From NCBI GenBank assembly GCA_964472785.1, contig CAYYMH010000099.1, positions 1 through 6,991 of the forward strand: 6,991 bases of DNA, read 5' to 3'. This document shows, piece by piece, positions 1 to 3,721 of this stretch. Source of the stretch: CAYYMH01 sp964472785 (GTDB taxonomy: Bacteria; Zhuqueibacterota; Zhuqueibacteria; Thermofontimicrobiales; Thermofontimicrobiaceae). A model generated the notes under the pieces. The model was not told the DNA's origin. It made no database searches and saw only the letters and a list, made by a program, of their open reading frames with translations. The number at the start of each line of letters is the position of its first letter. Within the stretch, counting starts at the first letter, position 1. The position numbers were made by a program, and so were the translations under genes.

Positions 1-1310
1 TTCAGCCAGATGAAGGTGATTAGACTCGAAATAATGTCAGCAGCGGGCACGGTCAAAAATATGCCGGTTAATCCGAACAGGGCTTTAAAGATGATGACCA
101 CCGGTAAAAATACCAGCACTTGCCGGGTGATGGACAGGACAAAACCGGCGACACCATTTCCGACCGCCTGGTACAAAGTCGCACCGATAATCTGAAATCC
201 GACCAGCGGCAGCATCGCGTTAATCAACCGGAGCGAAGATTTTCCTTCGGAAATCACCTGGGGATCATTGCTGAATATTCGGATGCAGGTCTCCGGAAAA
301 AACTGAACCAACAACCAACCGGCACCGCAAAAAAGTGTCACTAACAAGGTGGCTTTCCAGAACGCTTCTTTAACACGTGTGTAATTTTTTGCGCCGAAAT
401 TATACCCGGCAATCGGCATGAAGCCCTGCCCCGTGCCAATCATCGGCATAAAAAACATCATGATAAACCGGTTGTTAATTCCCATAATCGCCAGCGCGAA
501 CGCGCCATATTCCGCTAAAAATCCATTGGTGAGCATTGCGACGAAGCTTGCCGCAAAATGCCTGGAAAATGATGGAAATCCGGCTTTGCCGATTTCATAA
601 AGAATATTCCTCGTCGGGATGAGAGCATTCAATCGAAAATTTAGATGACTATTAGGACTAATGAAATAAAATGTGATCACCAAAAACGCGATAAAATTGG
701 CAATGACAGTTGCCAGTGCCGCTCCTTTAATTCCCAGATTCAAGGTAAAAATGAAAATTGGATCCAGTGCGATATTGAGCACCGTTCCCACCAACTGGGA
801 GGTCATGGCAATATTCGGGTTTCCTTCACCGCGGGCGATCTGAGTCAAAATCATATTAAAAACGAAAAACGGTATGCCGTAGATGATCGTAAAACCGTAT
901 TCGCACGCCTGTGGAATTGCCTCGCTGTTACGTCCGATGAGTCCGAGCAAGGGTTTTAAATAGGAAAAGGCGATGAGCAGCAGGAATCCGCTTACTGCCA
1001 ACCCTAAAAAGATAGCACTGGAAAACGTCCGATCTGCCTGTTCATACTCCTTTGCTCCCAGACTTCTTGATATGTACGATGTGGCACCAACGCCGATTAA
1101 CAGCCCGAATCCCAACAAGAGCATCTGAAGGGGCATAATGAGCGTCAGTCCGGCGATGGCATTCGTACCCAAACTTCCCACAAAAATTGTATCGACCACA
1201 TTGTACAGCGCAATAGCGGTCATCGAAATAATGGACGGAAGCGAAAAAGAGATGATCAGCGGAAGCATCTTCTGTGAGCCCATCCGATTTAATCGTTGCT
1301 TCTGATCCAT
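1..1310 (-). CDS. MATE-family multidrug efflux transporter (MepA-like), 3' end outside window
   Basis: This is an inner-membrane antiporter that would expel cationic drugs or metabolites in exchange for Na+ or H+. I translated the complement from ATG 1310-1308 and found 436 codons open without a stop or frameshift to the window edge; family members are about 450 residues, so only the tail is missing. Hydrophobic segments alternate throughout, as expected for 12 helices in two MatE halves. Family-like motifs are YNVVDTIFVG (residues 36-45), ARGEGNPNIAM (159-169), LNIALDPIFI (178-187), and the second-half signature GTGQGFMPIAGYNFGAKNY (292-310) followed by TRVKEAF. The end, TRQVLVFLPVV then LFGLTGIFLTVPAADIISS, resembles MepA/NorM-type proteins. 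The substrate cannot be read from sequence. No good Shine-Dalgarno precedes the ATG; Met10 is an alternative start but also lacks one. It lies downstream of a likely terminator that separates it from the ccm genes. Confidence 0.93.
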   Translation of the reverse strand, partial: MDQKQRLNRMGSQKMLPLIISFSLPSIISMTAIALYNVVDTIFVGSLGTNAIAGLTLIMPLQMLLLGFGLLIGVGATSYISRSLGAKEYEQADRTFSSAIFLGLAVSGFLLLIAFSYLKPLLGLIGRNSEAIPQACEYGFTIIYGIPFFVFNMILTQIARGEGNPNIAMTSQLVGTVLNIALDPIFIFTLNLGIKGAALATVIANFIAFLVITFYFISPNSHLNFRLNALIPTRNILYEIGKAGFPSFSRHFAASFVAMLTNGFLAEYGAFALAIMGINNRFIMMFFMPMIGTGQGFMPIAGYNFGAKNYTRVKEAFWKATLLVTLFCGAGWLLVQFFPETCIRIFSNDPQVISEGKSSLRLINAMLPLVGFQIIGATLYQAVGNGVAGFVLSITRQVLVFLPVVIIFKALFGLTGIFLTVPAADIISSLITFIWL

Positions 1311-1448
1311 AATTTATGATTTTTTCCCGAACTGTTCATAAAAAAATATCCCTTTTAAACATGGGATATTTCAACAAATATTAGCCTTAATGCTATCTGA
1401 TTTATTAGTTTCTGAATACTATTTCAACGGGTTTTGATTATTGTTAAA
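1311..1448. other. Intergenic region between ccmD-like gene and MATE gene
   Basis: This AT-rich spacer of 138 bp holds the terminator-like hairpin at 1341-1371 and whatever promoter drives the MATE gene. On the minus strand a TTGAAA box (complement of 1425-1430 region) could be a -35, but no convincing -10 stands at the right distance. I assign no promoter. No small ORF with a ribosome binding site was seen. Confidence 0.5.
1341..1371 (-). terminator. Rho-independent terminator-like hairpin after the dcd-ccmC-ccmD cluster
   Basis: Positions 1344-1352 and 1363-1371 form a perfect 9-bp inverted repeat (AAATATCCC / GGGATATTT) around a 10-nt loop. Read on the minus strand, the second arm runs directly into a T tract (complement of A1341-A1346), which is the layout of an intrinsic terminator for transcripts coming from ccmC and ccmD. 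The stem has only three G-C pairs, so it may be leaky. There is no T tract on the plus-strand side. The MATE start lies only 30 bp beyond it, so it could also work as a leader hairpin or attenuator for that gene. Confidence 0.55.
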
Positions 1449-1607
1449 CTATTTTGTTTTCACTTTATTCTTTTCTTCGATTAACATCTTTAAACGTTCT
1501 ACGTCCTGGTTCAATGATTTTTGTTTTTTCATCAAATTAAAAACATAGCCCAACAGAACCAACCAAAGTAAAAGATAAGCGGCTGCTAAATAAAATAAAT
1601 TATTCAT
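1449..1607 (-). CDS. ccmD: CcmD-like small membrane protein of cytochrome c maturation
   Basis: This 52-residue protein has one N-terminal hydrophobic helix (about residues 3-25, rich in L, A, Y, W and V) followed by a charged, probably coiled-coil tail (KKQKSLNQDVERLKMLIEEK). CcmD proteins have this size and topology: they sit in the inner membrane and stabilise the CcmC-CcmE heme-transfer complex. Sequence conservation in the family is low, so the call rests on layout, on the motif-like opening MNNLFYLAAAYLLLWLVL, and on its position 23 bp after ccmC. I chose ATG 1607-1605 because TGAGG stands 8 nt upstream. A GTG at 1634-1632 would add nine residues and overlap the ccmC stop, but would remove that spacing. 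The reading frame ends in TAG at 1451-1449. Confidence 0.7.
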   Translation of the reverse strand: MNNLFYLAAAYLLLWLVLLGYVFNLMKKQKSLNQDVERLKMLIEEKNKVKTK

Positions 1608-1615
1608 CGAAATAT

Positions 1616-1620
1616 CCTCA
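1616..1620 (-). promoter_or_regulatory. Ribosome binding site deciding the ccmD-like start
   Basis: On the minus strand TGAGG (complement of 1616-1620) lies 8 nt before ATG 1607. It sits in the gap after the ccmC stop and favours this ATG over the GTG at 1634. Confidence 0.65.
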
Positions 1621-1630
1621 TTTTTTAAAA

Positions 1631-2311
1631 TCACTTTTGAATTTCTCTTTGCAGGTGCTCAACCTCATGTTTTGTCTTTTCCAACTGCACCCGTGAAATT
1701 AGTAGGGTTAAAAAGAGGAAGGTAAAGGTAAGCAAACTCAGCATCAGCACCTGAAATATTTTCGGATGTAAGCCAGAGCCTTCACCGCCCATGATCATCA
1801 CGTGTTCTGGATGTAAAGTCCGCCACCAGCGAATTGACATGTAAACAATGGGGACATCGACAAAGCCGATTATCCCGAAAACCGCAGAAATACGGGCAGC
1901 TTTTTCCGGCGAATCAATCATTTGTCTGAGCAGCAGATAACCGATGTAAATTAACCACAAAATAAGCGTTGTTGTCAATCTGGGATCCCATGTCCACCAG
2001 GTATTCCAGACCGGCTTTGCCCAGAACGGTCCGGTCACTAATACCAGTGAAGTAAACAAAACACCGATTTCGGCTGAACAGTGCGCCCAGATATCGTACT
2101 GAATATTCTTTTTCCAAAGAAATAATATGCTCATCACAAAAACAACAGCAAAAGCTAAAAACCCGATCCAGGCGGATGCAACATGATAGTAAAAAATCTT
2201 TTGCACGATTCCCATTGTATGCTCAATCGGCGCGTAATAAACGATTGCTAAAATACTAACGGCAATCAACAACACTGTGATTATAAAAATAATGACTTTT
2301 AAATTCATCAT
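1631..2311 (-). CDS. ccmC: Cytochrome c biogenesis protein CcmC (heme handling / heme exporter subunit)
   Basis: CcmC is an integral inner-membrane protein of System I cytochrome c maturation that presents periplasmic heme and, with CcmD, loads it onto the chaperone CcmE. The 226-residue product has six evident hydrophobic segments. It carries the tryptophan-rich WWD signature WNTWWTWDPRLT (residues 102-113), the heme-binding platform. Two histidines in the contexts that hold the heme ligands of the E. coli protein are present: His43 in IFYYHVASAW and His167 in WWRTLHPEH. The C-terminal tail after the last helix is charged (about 208-226). Length is normal for the family. The start is ATG 2311-2309, with AGGG about 9 nt upstream overlapping the dcd stop; a second ATG follows immediately. 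It begins 9 bp after dcd, so co-transcription is likely. CcmA, CcmB, CcmE and CcmF are not in this window, so either they lie elsewhere or the system is rearranged. Confidence 0.93.
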   Translation of the reverse strand: MMNLKVIIFIITVLLIAVSILAIVYYAPIEHTMGIVQKIFYYHVASAWIGFLAFAVVFVMSILFLWKKNIQYDIWAHCSAEIGVLFTSLVLVTGPFWAKPVWNTWWTWDPRLTTTLILWLIYIGYLLLRQMIDSPEKAARISAVFGIIGFVDVPIVYMSIRWWRTLHPEHVMIMGGEGSGLHPKIFQVLMLSLLTFTFLFLTLLISRVQLEKTKHEVEHLQREIQK

Positions 2312-2320
2312 TGCGCGACC

Positions 2321-2869
2321 CTATTCTTTATCATGATTAATGTCTAAATCTTCCCTGACACGACTTCCGGTTGCTTTTCGCTGTCCCTGATATTTTCCCT
2401 GATACGGATTGGCAGCGTTCTGATCCAGTTTTGCAAAAACCAACTGACAAATGCGCACGCCAGAGGTCAACCGAATAGGCAGACTATTCGCATTGTAAAG
2501 CTCGATGGTAATTTCCCCTTCAAAACCCGGATCGACCCAGCCTGCGTTTTGGATGAACAATCCCAGTCTGCCGATTGAACTTCGTCCCTCAACAAAAGCG
2601 GTCAGATTATCTGGTAGTTTGACAAACTCCCGGGTGGTTGCTAATAAAAACGCGTGCGGAGGGATCACGACCTCATCTGCGATAATTTCCTCATATTCCG
2701 GTTTGTTGATTAAATCCAGGGTTGTGCTCCGGTGTTCCGCTACTTTCAGATAATGATTCCCCAACCGGAAATCCACCGAAGCCGGTTGTATTTGCATATC
2801 ATCGATCGGCTCAATCACCAACTTTTTTTTATTAATCCATTCCTTCAACGTCTTATCCGATAAAATCAT
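2321..2869 (-). CDS. dcd: dCTP deaminase (Dcd)
   Basis: This cytoplasmic trimeric enzyme deaminates dCTP to dUTP, feeding dUMP for thymidylate synthesis. The 182-residue product starts MILSDKTL, the typical opening of the family. It also has QPASVDFRLG (28-37), the active-site block VEGRSSIGRLGL (93-104, with Ser97, Ser98 and Arg101), WVDPGFEGEITIEL (111-124, with the probable catalytic Glu123), and the C-terminal GKYQGQRKATGSR segment (158-170) that closes over the nucleotide. Some archaeal and bacterial relatives are bifunctional and also hydrolyse dUTP to dUMP; the sequence alone does not let me exclude that. I chose ATG 2869-2867 because GGGG lies 9 nt upstream and the protein then begins at the family's usual residue. 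A TTG at 2884 would overlap that Shine-Dalgarno. It is the first gene of the minus-strand cluster, followed after 9 bp by ccmC. Confidence 0.95.
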   Translation of the reverse strand: MILSDKTLKEWINKKKLVIEPIDDMQIQPASVDFRLGNHYLKVAEHRSTTLDLINKPEYEEIIADEVVIPPHAFLLATTREFVKLPDNLTAFVEGRSSIGRLGLFIQNAGWVDPGFEGEITIELYNANSLPIRLTSGVRICQLVFAKLDQNAANPYQGKYQGQRKATGSRVREDLDINHDKE

Positions 2870-3051
2870 TAAGATAATCCCCAACTTTAGAATTTCATCC
2901 CAGCATTGATTACGTATTGATATAAATTTTTGATATATCCCGAATTAAATAGTTTGAAAAATAACAAAATCAGCAATTAAAAGCAAGACAAAAATTTAAA
3001 GATGCAAGCAGCTTTATTTGCTTAATCTTTTCTTCAATAACAATTTAACCT
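2870..3051. other. AT-rich upstream region of dcd
   Basis: This stretch has no ORF with a ribosome binding site and must contain the promoter of the minus-strand dcd-ccm cluster. A possible sigma70-type pair on the minus strand is TTGCTT then TATTTT about 17 nt on (within complement of about 2957-2990), but both boxes are weak. An imperfect AT palindrome, GATATA / TATATC at 2919-2924 and 2934-2939, could be an operator or chance in AT-rich DNA. Confidence 0.4.
2879..2882 (-). promoter_or_regulatory. Ribosome binding site deciding the dcd start
   Basis: GGGG on the minus strand lies 9 nt before ATG 2869, and fixes the start at the family-typical MILSD rather than the upstream TTG. Confidence 0.6.
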
Positions 3052-3056
3052 TGCAT

Positions 3057-3100
3057 ATTCCGGCATAAAACTGCCACCCATTCCGGACGAAAACTACCAC
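3057..3100. repeat. Two tandem end repeats, left arm of mini-element
   Basis: ATTCCGGCATAAAACTGCCAC (3057-3077) and ATTCCGGACGAAAACTACCAC (3080-3100) differ at the three spacer bases and one further position, with start-to-start distance 23 bp. Confidence 0.85.
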
Positions 3101-3139
3101 TTGATTTTTAATTTTTTTTATCTTATTTTTAAATTACAA

Positions 3140-3184
3140 GGTAGCAGGTTTAAATTGCAATAGGTGGCAACTTTCACCAGAATA
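3140..3184. repeat. Two tandem end repeats, right arm of mini-element (inverted)
   Basis: GGTGGCAACTTTCACCAGAAT at 3163-3183 is the inverse of the left-arm repeat. A diverged copy, GGTAGCAGGTTT followed by AAATTGCAAT, starts 23 bp earlier at 3140. The period equals that of the left arm. Confidence 0.65.
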
Positions 3185-3188
3185 TGCA

Positions 3189-3343
3189 TTAGATAAACTT
3201 AAAGAATTGTAGCATGAAACGCGCCAATTAGAATCTGCATCAGCTCAAGCACATTTAAGGATCATTATCAAGTTGATATAAATAAAAAGTTCGATACTCA
3301 GCAATTCGACAAACCATTGAAACAGCGAAAGCAGAAAAAATGA
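3189..3343 (+). pseudogene. IS3-family transposase OrfA, C-terminal remnant
   Basis: Frame-corrected reading gives LDKLKEL, a stop (TAG 3210-3212), HETRQLESASAQAHLRI, then after a shift near 3273-3275 DINKKFDTQQFDKPLKQRKQKK and a TGA at 3341-3343. This resembles the leucine-zipper and tail of IS3-group OrfA proteins, whose usual end is of the type ...LETMIDIAEEELKIDIRKKFGTKQ. About a dozen residues of that pattern (the ETMIDIAE part) seem deleted at the shift. The N-terminal helix-turn-helix half is missing; its place is taken by the mini-element that ends at 3188. The stop overlaps the OrfB ATG as ATGA, the layout normal for IS3 elements, which supports the reading. Confidence 0.55.
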
Positions 3344-3718
3344 GTCATACCATTGATCAGGTATGTTCAGATGTTTGAAGTCAGCCGGCAGGCTTATTAC
3401 CAGCATCAAAGAAAGTCCCTAATCACGTTTTTAAAAGAACAAGTGTTTTGGGACGAAGTCCGAGAAATTCGCAAGAGACAGCCGAGGATAGGCGTTCGTA
3501 AGCTGTATCTTCTTATAAAGCCGAATCTGAGTGCCAAAGAGATAAAGATTGGGCGTGATGCGTTATATAACTTATTAAGGGAGCACAACTTGTTGATTAA
3601 AAAGAGAAAAAAACATGTTCGAACAATCCAATCATATCACCGTCAATTTTCAGAAGTGGTACGAAATCTTGGTTTATATTGGCTTATTCTGAATGAACCA
3701 TTACCAAAGAGGAAATAA
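3340..3718 (+). pseudogene. IS3-family transposase OrfB, N-terminal fragment without catalytic domain
   Basis: OrfB is the catalytic partner of an IS3-family transposase. From ATG 3340 the frame reads MSHTIDQVC. A one-base excess near 3367-3369 moves it to the frame that continues QMFEVSRQAYYQHQ, then the HTH_21-like region DEVREIRKRQPRIGVRKLYLL ... IGRDALYNLLREHNLLIKKRKKHVRTIQSYHR. The family continues with a short stretch and then an rve/DDE integrase core of about 150 residues; here everything from the first catalytic Asp onward is gone. Between 3650 and 3700 the identity may persist through compensating shifts (FQKWYEI in another frame, then LILNEP). The open frame from a TTG at 3353 stops at 3718, 3 bp before the kinase gene. 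It cannot code a working transposase. Confidence 0.8.
3708..3713 (+). promoter_or_regulatory. Ribosome binding site of the sensor kinase
   Basis: AGAGGA stands 8 nt before ATG 3722. It lies inside the last codons of the transposase fragment frame. This strong site supports the kinase start. Confidence 0.75.
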
Positions 3719-3721
3719 AAA

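Larger units (their letters stand above)
3052..3188. mobile_element. 137-bp IS21-like mini-element or transposase-less relic
   Basis: The ends are inverted repeats beginning TGCATATTC at 3052 and ending GAATATGCA at 3188. Over the outer 26-27 bp, 21 positions match, every substitution is a transition, and there is one 1-bp gap. Each side holds two tandem end-type repeats at a 23-bp period. On the left, ATTCCGGNNNAAAACTRCCAC occurs at 3057 and 3080. On the right, in inverse orientation, there is a good copy at 3163-3183 (GTGGCAACTTTCACCAGAAT from 3164) and a degraded copy from 3140. IS21-family elements are known for multiple short repeats inside both ends, commonly of the type GTGGCC...TTTC...CCGGAAT on the right, and the orientation here agrees. 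Only about 39 bp of AT-rich DNA lie between the arms, so istA and istB are absent. No clear target duplication flanks it. The family assignment is from memory of such ends. Confidence 0.6.

Noticed and set aside
10..959. Four plus-strand open frames of 60-104 codons
   Set aside because: They lie opposite the continuous MATE reading frame on the minus strand, have no family resemblance and no ribosome binding sites; they are antisense shadows.
1608..1634. Upstream GTG start for the ccmD-like gene
   Set aside because: It would overlap the ccmC stop but ignores the well-spaced TGAGG before ATG 1607, and the added residues (MILKNEDIS) are not part of the CcmD pattern.
2870..2884. Upstream TTG start for dcd
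   Set aside because: It would overlap the GGGG ribosome binding site and add five residues before the family-typical MILSD opening.
3004..3031. Hairpin AAGCA/TGCTT followed by a T-rich stretch as a plus-strand terminator
   Set aside because: The stem is only 5 bp, the T tract is broken, and no plus-strand gene lies upstream to terminate.
3057..3184. Short repeats at 23-bp period considered as a CRISPR array
   Set aside because: There are only two copies per side, in opposite orientation, with 1-2 bp between adjacent copies rather than 30-bp unique spacers, and no cas gene. The pattern fits transposon ends.
3668..3684. Sigma54-like promoter (GG ... GC) before the kinase gene
   Set aside because: The GG and GC pairs are separated by 9 rather than 10 bases and the flanking consensus is poor.
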